Origin: Cenococcum geophilum 1.58
Taxonomy: Eukaryota > Ascomycota > Dothideomycetes > Gloniales > Gloniaceae
Assembly: GCA_001692895.1 (NCBI GenBank)
Contig: KV748181.1
Coordinates: 3,353,640 to 3,417,639 of the forward strand
Direction of reading: 5' to 3'
DNA length: 64,000 bases
Shown: positions 31,087 to 43,650 of the stretch, piece by piece
How the letters are laid out: every line of letters begins with the position of its first letter
Position numbering within the stretch: the stretch's first letter is position 1
The notes under the pieces: generated by a model
The model's input: the letters and a program-made list of their open reading frames with translations, nothing else
Database searches by the model: none
Told to the model about the DNA's origin: nothing
Position numbers and translations under genes: made by a program

Positions 31087-33850
31087 AACTACACCGCTAT
31101 TTTAGTTACCTATTAGTTTATTAATTGCTTAGGGTTCTTTAGTAAGTAGGTTATAAAGTTAAGATTAAAGCAATTAAGCATCTTATAAAGTACTACTATT
31201 ACTACTAAATAAACTAGAAATCCCCTAGCCAATTTAAGTTTACCCTTAAAGATAACTATAACTTTAACTTCTATATTATTATTAACGTTATATATTTTAG
31301 CGGTAAGCTAGTACTCTAAGTTATTAACTTTTTAACCTCCTTTTAAGCCGTAAATTTCTTAAAGGATATATTAACTAGGAATGTATAGGATACCCTTTAA
31401 TTATATTAGATTAATGTCTACCTAGAACCCCCTAATTAAATTATCTATAATATAGGAAAGAACTTCTTATCTATAAAGTTTTAATAATAGACAAAGGCAA
31501 TAGCAATTAAAGTTAAGGAAGTCCTTATTAAGGCATATAATAGTATTTAAAAAAATAGAGTAATATTACGCGCCATTACGCCGCGTATATAAGATTATCT
31601 CTTTAGAACTAGAGGATGCTAGCGAAGAACTTACCTTATAAATAGCTATTAAAGCCATTAACAATTCCGCTAGCCTAGATAGACTTATACCTATATTACT
31701 AGTCTTTAGCGCCTACCCTTAAATAACTAATAATTCTTTACTATTTCCTTCCATTATATAATAAGCTAAGGCTATTTATAAGGCAATAAAGGAGGTATAA
31801 TGTCTCTATACTCTATACCAGGTCAATAATATACTAGGAATAAGAAATGGCCTAAATACCTTAACTACGCTTAATCTGCTACTCTAGTCTAAGGTATACA
31901 TATAGTGTAAAAAGGGAGAGTAGTTAGGCCTATATTAACTTATTATAATTAATAGTTAAACTTATACTATTTAAATGCCTTACAGACCCACTTAATTCCG
32001 TTTAACCGTTATTAAGCCTTACTATAAAGATAATAGTTCTAAGCCTTTATAGGATGCCCTAAAGGAGAACTACAATTAACGTGCTCTAGAAGGCGACTAT
32101 AATTCTAATATAATTATAGTAGAGGTTCCGCAACTATAATGCGGTAGAGGTTACCTAAAGGGATTACGAAATCGCTAATATCTTATTAATTTTAAAAAGT
32201 AATTTGTTACCGCTATTAAGAATAGAGTTAAGTTATTAATGGCCTTTATAATAGCTAAGGAGAAGGTTAACTTTAAGCTTGCAAAACAGCTCTAAAAGGA
32301 AGGTCATATTATAACTCTTAAAGCTCCTTTTTAAGTATCTAATAAGTAGGAGATTGATAGTCTTATTATAAGAAGAGTCTTTAAATTTAAGAAGTATAAC
32401 CCTACTAAGTTCAATGAAGTTCGCATTTTTAAGTTAAGAATAGTTAATAAGATTAAAGGCAAAGCTACTAACGCCCTATTTAAGAAATTAAGGCTTATTA
32501 TCTAAGGTTATAATAATAATAGTAAGGAGGTAATTCTTATGTAATCTTCTATAATTTAATAAGCTAGTTAGCGGGTTATTATTACGCTAGCTCCCTCCTT
32601 AATAAAAAATAGAATAGCGGTTTATTTATAAAATATTACTTAAGCCTATACCTAATTAGAGACGCACCTTTAGCGCCTAATATTAGTATACCTTCCGGAA
32701 CAAATTCGTTACTAGTATCCTAAAGATATAATTATAGTTATGCTTAAGCTATTATATAGAATTACAGAGGCAGGAATTTACTAGTAGGCTACCTATAGCA
32801 AGCACTATAAAGGGAAGCTTTTAATAACTACTTCTATATTTAATCCCTACTTCCTTATTATAACTACGGGAACTCTATNTAGAATNNTTNGNATATAAAN
32901 TAATAATATAATTATNTTANGAGACAACNAGTTNNTANCTCTTAAAGAAGATAAGCTAGTAAAGGTAAATCTTATAGTAAAGCTAAAGGAAAAGCTTAAT
33001 TTAATAATACTATTACTCTTTAATAAATGTATCCTCGCCCTAAATAAGGATTCTATTGCTTTACGCTAGAAGGGTTAAGGTAAAAAGATTAACGTTATTA
33101 ATACTAATTCTCTAAAGTAAGGATATGTGGAGTAACGCGCTTATAGAGCTTATATTACTTCTATCTGTTAACCTAAGGCTTTATTTAATCTCTTTATTAC
33201 CGCCTAATACTAGGAACCAACTAAGGATAATATTCTTACCCTAAATAAACGTCTTTCCTAGTAAATAAACCATCTTAATTAGGGACTACTCTACGTGCCT
33301 ATTAATCTTCCTATCGCTAAGCTCTTTATATTTATTAATAGATCGTTTATAAATAATAAAGATTTTAGCTCCTAGCTAGGATATAAGATTATTATCGCGA
33401 ATAAATCTACTAGAGAGAATAACTTTATAATCTACAGTAATCTTATTTATTAGAGCTTAACTAAAAGCAAGCGCGTTACTTAAAGCGTTTTAGCGTTAAA
33501 GATATATAAAATAGTTAGCGGAGTTAATATAGTAATTGCAATTGGAACTACCCTAAAGATAATTATAGATCGACTTAAACTTCCTGCTATCCCTATAATT
33601 ATATGCACTAACTTATATTCCCTCTATAAGTGTTTAGTTAAGCTTAGTAATATAAAGGAGAAGCGCCTTATAATTAATATTATAGCACTTTAGCAATCCT
33701 ATAAGCGTTAAAAACTTTTTAAGATTTAATAAATTAATAGCTAAGATAACCTAGTAGATATAATAATAAAGGCGAACCTAAATAAGGTACTAGAGACGTT
33801 TATTAATATAAATACTTTATATATATAAGTTAAAGGTTAGGTTAAAAGAG
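31087..33850 (+). pseudogene. pol: Copia-2 pol remnant: integrase, RT, RNase H
   Basis: Integrase text includes FKFTLKDNYNFNFYIIINVIYFSGKLVLQVINFLTS-type sequence (about 31225-31340; catalytic Asp as Asn) and A-I-N-N-S-A-S-L-D-R-L-I-P (about 31655-31695), a standard Copia integrase C-terminal block. RT starts near 32340: LIIRRVFKFKKYNPTKFNEVRIFKLRIVNKIKG (about 32360-32465), then KLRLII-stop-GYNNNSKEVI, the expected Copia RVT_2 opening. RNase H follows to about 33750. Stops are frequent and transition-type. Confidence 0.75.
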
Positions 33851-33899
33851 AGTAAAAGTATAACATTCTATAGACCCTAACTTAAACTAGCTAATTAGG

Positions 33900-33924
33900 A
33901 TTTTCTATCCCTAGGATAGAAAAT
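33900..33924. repeat. 25-bp palindrome in the Copia-2 tail
   Basis: Arms ATTTTCTATCC and GGATAGAAAAT around a 3-base centre. The same palindrome occurs at 55238-55262 (Copia B) and in altered form at 62852-62878 (G3). Confidence 0.8.
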
Positions 33925-34141
33925 TACTATTAGCTTGCTTACTACTAGCGCCTTAGCAGCCCTCCTAATAAGATATCTACCTATAACTCCTAAGTAAGAA
34001 AGCACCACATACTAAGAGGCAAATTTTAGAATAGTGAGACTTATATTATAATAGCAATAGTAAGTAAGGAGGATTAATATTAATTATACTAGTCGAGCGG
34101 TATATATATATAGATAGCAACCGCAAAAGAAGAGTTGCTAG

Positions 34142-34323
34142 TATTAGGAATATAGGCAAGTTGCTATTACGTAGGGCAAGTTGCCGTCACATGTCGCCGC
34201 GGCACTAGCGTGGCGAGGAGCCCTAAGCTCCTCGCCCTTCCTTAAGCAAAAGGAAGAAAAGAATAACAATTATTATACTACCTATAACTTGTAGATACGT
34301 AATATCACCTTATGTTACCAATA
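34142..34323 (+). repeat. Copia-2 3' LTR
   Basis: 182 bp and matches the reverse complement of the Copia B LTRs (54805-55020, 60696-60911) with some deletion. It shows the same GGCAAGTTGCCGTCAC repeats and GCCGCGGCACTAGCGTGG core. The ends are TATTAGG...CCAATA, RIP forms of TGTTGGG...CCAACA. Confidence 0.8.
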
Positions 34324-34662
34324 GTTAGAAAATTAAGATCTTAGTAATCACTTCGATTTTTACAAACCTATAGGCCGCTAAATTAGCTGTAGATAGTATA
34401 ATAAAATCTGCGAAATGCGTGTATTATTACCTAAATTTTGTAGATATCGTCGTATTAGGAATCCTTCTATAGTCGCTTCGGAAAGAGACGATCAAATGTT
34501 AGAAACGATGATTAAAAATAGAAATTTGCCGAATCTTTACCTGTTTGAACCCTTTTTCTATACTCGCGTATGCCACCACCTACCCTCTATGCTATTATAT
34601 CGCCATCGTCTATTTTCTAAAGCTATTTAAAGCCTATATTATTTCCTATCTTAGTTAGCGCT
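34324..34662. other. Patch with little RIP signal, no gene recognised
   Basis: From about 34390 to 34640 the base pattern changes. CpA-containing words (CAAATG, CACC, CATCG, AACGATG) and CpG are present, and the TAG/CTA excess drops. A 71-codon + strand frame (34415-34630) crosses it but resembles no domain. It could be the promoter/5' UTR of the frame that begins at 34663, or a scrap of once-unique DNA that RIP did not touch. Confidence 0.45.
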
Positions 34663-35358
34663 ATGGCGTATAGGAGAAAAGCTAAAGCACCTAAAAATAC
34701 CGTAAAGAACACTTCTAAAGCGCCTAAAGAGGTAGACCTTACTGTTAAACCTATACTAACGCCTTTTACTATTGCAAAACAGCCTAAAGATTTTTAAACC
34801 TTTCTTCTAAATATAATTATATACGCCAATATTATAAAGATATTTAGTAACATTCTAGCTACCCCGTTTGGAGCCTTTAAATATTAAAAGTATATTGCCT
34901 AAAATATATATTAAGCCAACAAACATTATGGTCTTCGTTCTTTCTAGCTTAATTAATTAACTACCATTATTACGTTATTAAATTTAAAAGATTCTATAAT
35001 ACTTAAAGAGGTAAACAATATAGATAAATAGCGCGAAGTAGAGGGAATAATAGAGGCATATTTAAAGTACGTAAAGAGGGTATAGAGGGTTAATCTTATA
35101 GTTAAATATAAGGCAGCTACTGCACCTATTAACATATCTACTAATACTAGAGATACTAATTTTACTACGGCCATTAATACGGCGCTTTAAGCAAGAGGTA
35201 TTCTAATTAAAGCAGCGGCTAATAAAGAGGTAGAGTTCTCTAGTAAGGATTATAATAGTATAGTCGAGGAAGCTGCTAGTAAAAAGAAGGCGTTAACACC
35301 ACTAAAATATAGAAAGAGATTGCTAAACGGCGTAAATATATAAAAGCTAAAAGCAAGC
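34663..35358 (+). pseudogene. Unidentified RIP-damaged reading frame, N-terminal part
   Basis: An ATG at 34663-34665 opens a frame starting M-A-Y-R-R-K-A-K-A-P-K-N-T, basic and Ala/Lys/Pro-rich. It stays protein-like for about 230 codons, broken only by TAA/TAG at positions consistent with Gln or Trp. Later parts read HYGLRSF, LNLKDSIILKEVNN, REVEGIIEAYLKYVKRV, VKYKAATAPINISTNTRDTN and KEVEFSSKDYNSIVEEAASK. It looks hydrophilic and helical, possibly with coiled-coil tendency. It matches no transposon domain I know. It lies between a Copia LTR and a G2 LTR, both of other families. Another retroelement's Gag and a captured or duplicated host gene are both possible. Confidence 0.45.
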
Positions 35359-35619
35359 ATTTATATGCGCTACTTAAACGCCATTACTACCTTTAATAGT
35401 ACTATAAGAATAAAAAGTATGGTATTATATACTATTTTAAATTCGACTTAAAGCACTACCTAATACTATTTTACTACTTAATGCGCTAGTTAAAAGCAAT
35501 AAAATAAAAAAAAGCTATAGTTAATATACCAGATCTATCCTTACTATTAAAGGTTAAGTATAGTAAGTACCTATAGAATAAGGAGGGAAAAAAGATGTAA
35601 AGGCGTCCTTAGGCAGCTA

Positions 35620-36680
35620 TAAGTACCGTTAAGGTAACTCTTATAGCATAGATAAATTAAGCTCTCCCTTCTAATAACGGTAGTAACAAAAGGCTTATAC
35701 TATAGTTATATAATTACTAGCCAATTCTATTTAATAATAAGATCTATTATTAGCGGTATTAACGCTTTTAATAAACTAAATATAGTAGTAGAACTAGCTA
35801 TAAAACTAGTAGATGCTAAAGTAGTTATAAAGTACTATATAGGCAGTACTGCCTTTTTCTATATTACTAACTATTGCTAATAGTTGTTCTATAGTAGATC
35901 CTATACTAAATATAAAACCTTTTTTAGTGCCTTCTTTATAGAACGCTTTATCTAATTCTACTCTATTTTCTAAAACGCCTATTAGTCCTTACTATTTACT
36001 TTTAAATATACCTTTTACTAGCCTACTACTTAGTAGCCTTGCCTGTAGTAATATTAAATAATTAAATAATAAGCTTAGCGCCTTTATTTAATAGCTATAA
36101 AGCCGTTATCTAGCCTTCGCCTACGCCTTTACTAAAGTAGAGTTAATTTTAGTTAATAAGTACTATATCTTTAAGATACTTAAGTATACGCTACTTAATA
36201 ACAATATAGGCCATATAAAGCTATATAAGGTTAGTTTAATATGCAGGCTTATTAATTGCATAGTAAATAACTTAGAGGGCTTTAAAATAGATTGGTAACG
36301 TTATAGAACTATAGTAAAGGCCTTAACATCTTAATTAGTAGGCGCTCTGTATAATAATAAACCTTATCTTTCTCTTTATCTACTGCTTAATTCCTACCCG
36401 TAAGAAATGGCCTTTTACCCTTTTATTAAATCCTTATTACTCTACCACATAGTTTAAAAAGTCGCTAGAGTTATTTTAGTTTAGCTTTAAATTAATAAGT
36501 ATATAGCTACTACTTTAAGTTACAAAAAGAGGCCTTAATTAGATTAAAATTGGGTAAGTAAGGAGAAAGATATTCAAGACTAATATTAGCAGCATTATAG
36601 ATGCGTTAAACTTCTTAGGTTTAAGTAAGCAGCAGTATTAATATGCCTATTCTTTATAGTTGCTATATACTTTATTATAA
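35620..36680 (+). pseudogene. Unidentified RIP-damaged reading frame, downstream part
   Basis: Protein-like text continues in two frames. About 35665-35880 reads ...YIITSQFYLIIRSIISGINAFNKLNIVVELAIKLVDAKVV. From 35882 another frame reads SCSIVDPILNIKPFLVPSL...NALSNSTLFSKTPISPYY, and 36122-36680 reads AFTKVELILVNKYYIFKILKYTLLNNNIGHIKLYKVSLICRLINC...EGFKIDW...ALTS...LVGALYNNKPYLSLYLLLNS. Stops are again at likely Gln/Arg/Trp codons. The frame changes mean an indel or an intron. It shares strand with 34663-35358 and may be the same gene. No family is recognised. Confidence 0.4.
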
Positions 36681-37255
36681 TGGATTAATATATCATCTAT
36701 TACTAGAACTAAATAAGGCTATAAATAAGGCTGTATATAAGTAAAAACCTTATTCTTTATTTATTAAATAAACATTAACCTATTAATAGAGCCTTAGTAT
36801 ATTAATTAACTAGGTATATACTAGTAGCAAGTTTTATTTTTTAGATCTTTTAGTTCCGATATTTCTTTAGTAGATATATTAATAGGTGCCTACCTATACT
36901 TCCTATTTATTGTCTTCTTATTATAAGCTAATTTGTTAATAAAAATAAACTAATCGTGCCTATAGCTATAGCTATAGGTTTAAATAATATAGTTATCTCT
37001 TAGGCCTAGGTTGCGTTATTATACAATTATTATTACGGACCTTATATCGGCAGTAGTAGCACTGCTAAGGAGAGACATAAATGGACTAGTGGTGGAAGTA
37101 TAAAAGGTGCTGGAACTAGTTAGACTATAGGATAAGGGGTAGCCGAGTTACCTAGCTAGTTACGTTATAAATTTAAAATATAAAAATATAGGAACGTGGA
37201 AACGTAACGTACTAACGTACTAACGTACTTAGTATATTTCTTAGGCGCAGTATTA
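36680..37255. other. Non-coding or unrecognised, up to the G2 copy 2 LTR
   Basis: AT-rich with weak frames only. A small GTACTAAC repeat (ACGTACTAACGTACTAACGTACT) lies at about 37209-37231. Confidence 0.4.
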
Positions 37256-37443
37256 TATATTTAAAGGACTACAGTTCCTACCTAGATAGTTCTCTTCTTT
37301 ATAGTAAATTTTAGAATATAATTAGAGTTAATCTATTAGGCAACTACTGTATCAGTTATTATTATATTATTAACTTCTTATTTACCTATACACCTAGCCT
37401 ATTAGCAAGTTTACCGTAGTATTTCCTATAAGGCTTTGTTATA
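37256..37443 (+). repeat. G2 copy 2 5' LTR
   Basis: 188 bp, TATATTTAAAGGAC...TTTGTTATA, the RIP form of TGTATT...CGTTACA. Homologous to 30898-31086. Confidence 0.8.
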
Positions 37444-37479
37444 TATTTACTATCTAATTACGGTATTAATAAAGTTAAA

Positions 37480-38560
37480 CAATATACTACCAAAAGCACT
37501 AGTTATAACGCCATTAATAGTAGTAACTACTTTAGGAATAAGTAGAGATACTAATATATGGGATACGGATTTGTAGCTAGTTACGGTAGGTCAACTATAG
37601 GAAATAGTTAATTAATTAATAGATAATAACTAAATACTTAAGGAATGGATTAATAGTATTAAAGCAGTAAAGGTTAAGTTACTATTAGTCAAGCGATTCT
37701 TAGGGAAGAAGTTAAGGCTTAAAGGGTTTTTAGTATAAATATGTTTTAAGGTAATGCAGGAAGGTGCAAAGCTTGCTACACTAATAGACTAAATAGTTTA
37801 CGCAGGATTATTTCTATCGGGAAGAGCATTTAAGTAGTTTAAATCTTACTTTACTAAAATATAGGAGAATAGAAGTATAACTACGAACCTAGAAGTTAAG
37901 TTTATGTTCTTAAGTTTGGGGAGAATTCGCGGAATAACTTACCCAGATATTCGGAAACCCGAAAGGAACCACTATAGTAAAAAAAAAGCTTTAAAACCTG
38001 GTATAGCAAACCTTAGTAATTAAGTATATAACGTAGTTCTAAACGCTAGCTATATAGGTTAAATAGGGACTTAAAGCGAAAGTCTAGGACGCGATTATCC
38101 TAATAAAAGACGCGGATATACTTAGGGAATTAATAGATTAAGCGATTAAGATTAGTAATAGGATCTGTTAACGGGAACAGGCCAAGAAGGGTTAAGATAG
38201 AGTTCTATAGTTGTATAAGGCGTAAAGTACGCATTAACTAAGTTAGAAACTATAGAATAATAGACTAGAGCTAATGGACCTAAGCGGTACTAAAAAGTAT
38301 AGGGGTAAGTAACTATAAGACCTTAAAAGATAAGGATTAAGTAATTAAAGGTCTAAGAAGTAGAGGCTAAACCAGGGATCTTAGCAGTAGAAGACGTTTA
38401 GGCAAACTCCACAATAAGAAAAATAGTTTAAAAAAGGAGCTTGTATAAATTACGGAAAACAGGGTCATTTTGCTAGAAATTATAAAGATAGTTAGAGAAA
38501 CTATGCGGTAAAGGGAACCAGACTGGCAGATAATATATATAATAGTATACTGCGAGGAAC
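37480..38560 (+). pseudogene. gag: G2 copy 2 gag
   Basis: The capsid-like region includes VKLLLVKRFLGKKLRLKGFLV (about 37672-37735), EGAKLATLID-type sequence, YAGLFLSGRAFK (about 37799-37834) and EVKFMFLSLGRI...ITYPDIRKP. A zinc knuckle lies near 38441-38482: C-I-N-Y-G-K-Q-G-H-F-A-R-N-Y, the CX2CX4HX4C pattern with the second and last Cys turned to Tyr. The order fits the nucleocapsid end of a Gypsy Gag. Confidence 0.75.
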
Positions 38561-40300
38561 CAAGGAGTGTTTAATTAAGAGTTTCGCGTTCTATTATAAC
38601 AACGTATACTAAATTTATAAGGACGCTAAGTACAGCGCAAGCTATTAGCTATAGGAACTAAAGTTAGTAGAGCTTAGAGGAACTAACGAACTATCTTGCA
38701 GATCGGATATTAAGGACGATAAATTTAATATAGGCGAAACATTTAGCGACGATAAGGTAATAAAGGTAGCTTACTAGGAGTATATAAACCTTAAAGAAGT
38801 TATATTAGAAGTAGAGACTAAAACCACTATAAAATGGGGGTTAATAATAGAAATTATAACACCATTAGATACGGCATCTATTGCTTTATAAAACGGAAGG
38901 AGAAATATTTATTTAAAAAAAAATTAAACAAGCAGATGACTACTAGTGTTAGCTTACCACTTAATAAAGGTAAAAGGCTATAGGCTTAAGATTCTTAAGA
39001 GAAGATAAGATACGCTTAAGGACCTATAATAGACGATAACTAATAGAGTAGAGTAACTGCTTAGTTTAGTAATATATAAATAAGCTTAAGACGAAGTTTT
39101 CTAAAGATATAAGATTCTTAAGACGAGATAAGTAAGATTTAAGATTTTTAAGATAAGATAAAAACACTATAGAAGCCTAGTTAGACTAAGACTGGAGCTA
39201 GGCTTAAGAAAGAAGCAAGCTTAGGATTAAGAGTTCTATAGGACTAAGATTTTAATACATAAACGAGGACTATTAAGAAAATTAACACTAAGACTAAAAA
39301 GTAAGAAGACTTTAAAGATTTACTTATAAGGCGAAAAACAAAAGAAAGTATAGAGGAATTTAGATAGAGAATCCTTATATAGTAAGAATAGAAACTAAAC
39401 TAGAGATTTAGTACACTAGGTTATACTAGAAATAGAGCACCTATATAAAGAATAACTAATAGACCTAAGATAGGCACGCTAAGAGTAAAATAGCTTATTA
39501 AACTAAAATAAGAGGAGGACTTAGGGATCCCTATTAGGTTTAAAGAACAATATATAAAGGGCTATTATAATATAGTAATAAGAAGATACTTCCTTACGGA
39601 TAGGCCGTATATACTTTAATAGCTATACTAAAAGTAGTATAGGCAACGACATAATAATAAGTAGGAAGATTTCTATATATAGTTAGATAAGCAAGTTATT
39701 TAAGACCACCTTATTATAGAAAAAGCTATAAGTTATATTAAGGGAGCCTTAATTATAATATTAAAGGATCTAGAGGAATAATTAAAGAACTAGAGAAGTA
39801 AAAGGCGAATCTTAATACCTATAAACAAAGTTATAACATTTAGATTAATACGATAAAGGTTTAAACTTAAGGATAAAGATAAGTTAAGAGTTAACCTAGA
39901 GCACCTAGTATATTATATGCTATTATAGATTATATATATAGATAATATATATAATATATATAAGAATCTAAAAAAGAAAAATTGGAAGTACTTTATAAGA
40001 ATATATTGGGCGCTAGAGGAGTAATAATATAAAAATACTAAGTATATACACGGATAGTATTTAGTAGAAGTTTAGGAGTTAGGGGACTTAATACTTTAAC
40101 CAGAAAGATTCCTTATAGAAAAATGTCTTAATAGATAATAGTAGTAGGAATGCCTAGAGAATATATATCTATAGTATATTAAGAATAAAAAGCGAACTAG
40201 GTATTAGCTAAAGAGTAAGCTAAGTGCACTAGGATTAAGCAGCTAATAGTTAAAAAAAAAGTGGAGGCCTACGGAACTAGAGGAAGCCAGTAGTAGAGCC
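38560..40300 (+). pseudogene. G2 copy 2 gag-pol linker region
   Basis: Between the zinc knuckle and the protease lie about 1.7 kb of damaged frame rich in repeated TTAAGATTCTTAAGA words (38980-39240), with no domain I recognise. The same stretch is present in G2 copy 3 on the minus strand (60980-62533). It may be a second gag-side protein or a linker. Confidence 0.5.
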
Positions 40301-43300
40301 TTAGACCCTTAAAGGAATTTAAGGACAATACCTAAATTTATAAGTTAATTAGTAAGATTATTAGTTTAAAGCACTAATAGATAGTAGAGTAATTAGGAAT
40401 TATATCTTACTAGTAATAGTTAAGCGGATAGGACTACCTTACAGATAAAAGGAACACCCTTATTTATTAGTTATAATTTTAGGAGATCTAATAGCCTATA
40501 GAGGAGGTATTATTAATCTTAAAATAGGACCTATTTAAATAACTATTAAAGAAAGACGGATTAAAATATCTTTTAATATTCTACTATTAGGACAGGATAA
40601 GGCAGTATTAGGTATGCCTTAGTTATAGAAATACAATTTAAAGATTAATTAGATTATAGGTTAGGTTAATATTAGGAATACTTAATAATATAAGATGCGG
40701 TAGTAAACTAAGTTAGTATAGTACTAAGATAGAGCAATATATAAGGAAACTAAGAGAGGGTTATTTTATATACTAAAGAGATACTATAAATATAGTAAAA
40801 GGCTATAGGGCCTAAAAAGCGAAAAAGCTGTTAGAATATATAGTATAGGACTATAAAATAGAGTTAGAACTAGGAATAAGTCTAAGGTTCTTTTTAACCT
40901 ATAAGCTTACTTAAGAGGAGTTAAGAGCACTTAAAGAGTTTATCTAGGAGAACTTATAAAAGGGATATATTAGACTATTATAGTTATTAGTAGGTTATTT
41001 AGTGCTGTTTATACCTAAGAAGAACGGAAAACTTGGACCATATATTAACTATAGACAGTTAAATAGCATTACTAGAAAAAATAGATATCCTTTACCCTTA
41101 ATTAGCGAAATTTAGGACTAGATAGGTAATATATAAATCTTTATAAAGATAGATCTAAAACAGGCGTACTATTAGATTAGAATTAAGGAAGGCAACAAAT
41201 AAAAGGCAGCCTTTATATTAAAGGAGGGACTATATAAACTATTAGTTATATAATTTACGTTAATAAATGCACTAATAATATTCTAAAAGAGAATTAATAG
41301 TATATTAGGAGAATACCTTAATAAGTTTATTATAGTATACCTTAACGACATTATTATCTACTTAATAACTAAGGAAAAATATGGAGAATATATTAAATAG
41401 GTCTTAAGGTGATTATAGGAAGAATAAATGCTAGTAGTAATTAAAAAATGCGAGTTTTTTTACTAAAAAGACCAATTTTGTTAAATTTATTATTAAATTA
41501 GGTTATATTAGTATAGACCTAAAGAAAATTAAAGCTATAGTAAGTTATTAAGAACTAGAGAACGTAACGTAGTTAAGGTTATTCCTATGGTTTTGTAACT
41601 ACTATAAGAGGTTTATAGCATAATAGTTAAAGAATACTAAACCCTTTACTAGGCTTATAAAGAAAGAGGAACTATAGGTTTAGGAAAATAAATAAAAGAA
41701 GTTGTTTAAGGAACTTAAAAAGTTATTTACCTAGGAACTAATCCTTTAAATCTATTAACTAGGATTAAAAACGGTTGTAGAACCAAATATATTAAACTTT
41801 ATATTAGAAGTATATTTACTATAAAAGTATAAAAATATATAGCACCTAGTAGCATATTATAGTTAGAAAATAATATAACTAGAGTTAAACTATAACATCT
41901 ATAATAAGAAGTTATTAAGTATAGTTGTAGTACTTAAGAAATAGAGAGTATTCTTATAAGGCATAAAAAACTATTTATAGTTAAAATGGATTATAAGAAC
42001 CTAACGGGATTCCTAATAATAAAAGAACTTAACTAAAGATAAGTTAAATAGGTAGAAATGCTTATAGAATACCATTTTAAGATTTAGTATACTAAAAGAA
42101 CTAAAAATACAAAAGTAGACGTACTTAGTAGAAAAGCTAAATTATAAAATAATAAAAAACTATTAGGAGTAATACTACGCAAAGATAAGGATAGATTAAT
42201 TAGATATAATTACCCTAAGCTAGTAGTAACTTAAGAAGATAATAAACTAAAAAGAGTCTATAAGATACCAGAAAGCTTTTAGGTATAAAGAATTTTAGAA
42301 GTATAGCTAGAAGATCTATAAGTAAATATATATAAGAATTAAGAAGTAAAGTATATCCTAAAGAGCATCGTAGAATATTTTATAGAAGACTTCTATAAGG
42401 AAGTAACTTAAGGATATAATAGAGTAATACGCTTAATATTAAGACTTTAGAAAGAATACATTATTAATAGGATTTAGGGCATCGCTAGAAAAGTAATAAG
42501 GGAGTATTTAAATTACTAAAGGAATAAGCTAATGAGATATAAGCTATATAGAGGGCTATAACCTATTAAAATACTAGAGAGACTATAGGAGGTTATATTA
42601 TAGGACTTTATTATCAAGTTATTAAAGTTAAGAGATCCTATTACTAGATAGGAGTATAACGCGATCCTTATAATAGTAAATAAGTTAACTAAATATAGCT
42701 ACTTTATAGCATGCACAGAAGAAATTTTAGTAGAAAATATCGCTAGAATCTATATTAAGGAAGTGTTTATAAAATATAGAGCACTAAGTAAAATTATATT
42801 AGATAGGGACCTAATATTTATAGCAGTATTTTAGGAAGTATTTTTAGTAGAATAAGGGGTTCGCGCAGTAATATTAATAGTATATTACCTATAAATAGAC
42901 AGTTAAACAGAAAGATTAAATTAGACGCTAGAGTAGTATCTAAGATATTATATTAATTACGCGTAGAATAATTAGGTATTACTATTACTAATTATACAGT
43001 TTATATATAATATAATACCACAAGAGGGAATAGGTATATTACTATTTAAGGCGAATTACGGATATAAGCTAAGAACATTATTATTACTATAGTAAGCGAA
43101 GAAAATAAGTAGTAAGGCTAAAGAAAGGATAAAGATATTAATTAATCTTTATATAAACCTTATAGAATTAATAAAGGCAGTTAAAAAAAAGATTAAAAAA
43201 GTACTATAACGCTAAGAGATCTAAGGGACCAGATCTTAAGGAGGGGGATAAAGTGTAACTACTATATAAAAATGTCAAGAGTTAACAACTAAGTAAGAAA

Positions 43301-43650
43301 TTAAACTATATTAGACTAAGACCTTTTAAAATTATATAAAGGATTTTACTAGTTATATTTAAGTTAAACCTACTAGCTAAAATAAAGACTTACCCTATAT
43401 AGTATATTATAATACTAGAGCCAGTATACGGGAATATTAAGCTACTAATTTATAAAGCAGATATGTATAGAGGATAAGAAGAAGATAAATAGTAGGTTTT
43501 AAAGATCGTTAGTTATAAGGATATTAGCAATAAAATATAGTATAAAGTTAAGTGGATAGGCTATAATAAGATTACTTAAGAGCCACTATAGAACCTAGGG
43601 AACGCTATAAAAAAAGATATAGGAGTATTAGAAGAAAACGGGTTAGGTAA
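40300..43650 (+). pseudogene. pol: G2 copy 2 pol: protease, RT, RNase H, integrase, chromodomain
   Basis: Protease about 40370-40700. RT about 40900-41760, with [10 protein letters not shown] (41007-41036), [10 protein letters not shown]-type text and the catalytic V-Y-L-N-D-I-I-I-Y (41333-41362, YLDD with Asp to Asn). RNase H about 41770-42130, ending VDVLSRKAKL. Integrase about 42340-43440, with L-D-F-I-I-K-L (42602-42622), I-I-L-D-R-D-L-I-F (42794-42820) and the Q-T-E motif as I-N-R-Q-L-N-R-K (42891-42915). The chromodomain at about 43470-43630 has V-K-W-I-G-Y. This is the uninterrupted arrangement that shows where the other copies were broken. Confidence 0.85.

Larger units (their letters stand above)
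31087..34323 (+). mobile_element. Copia-2 element, 5'-truncated copy (+ strand)
   Basis: From 31087 the sequence runs parallel to the reverse complement of Copia B (54805-60911), starting in the pre-integrase/integrase region and going through integrase, RT and RNase H to a 3' LTR (34142-34323). The missing 5' part presumably lay beyond the G2 copy 1 5' end. Ambiguous bases occur at about 32879-32938. Confidence 0.8.

Noticed and set aside
30898-37443. One Copia element bounded by LTRs at 30898 and 37256
   Set aside because: These two LTRs also follow the G2 antisense gene in copies 1 and 3 and precede gag in copy 2, so they belong to G2. The Copia copy ends in its own LTR at 34142-34323.
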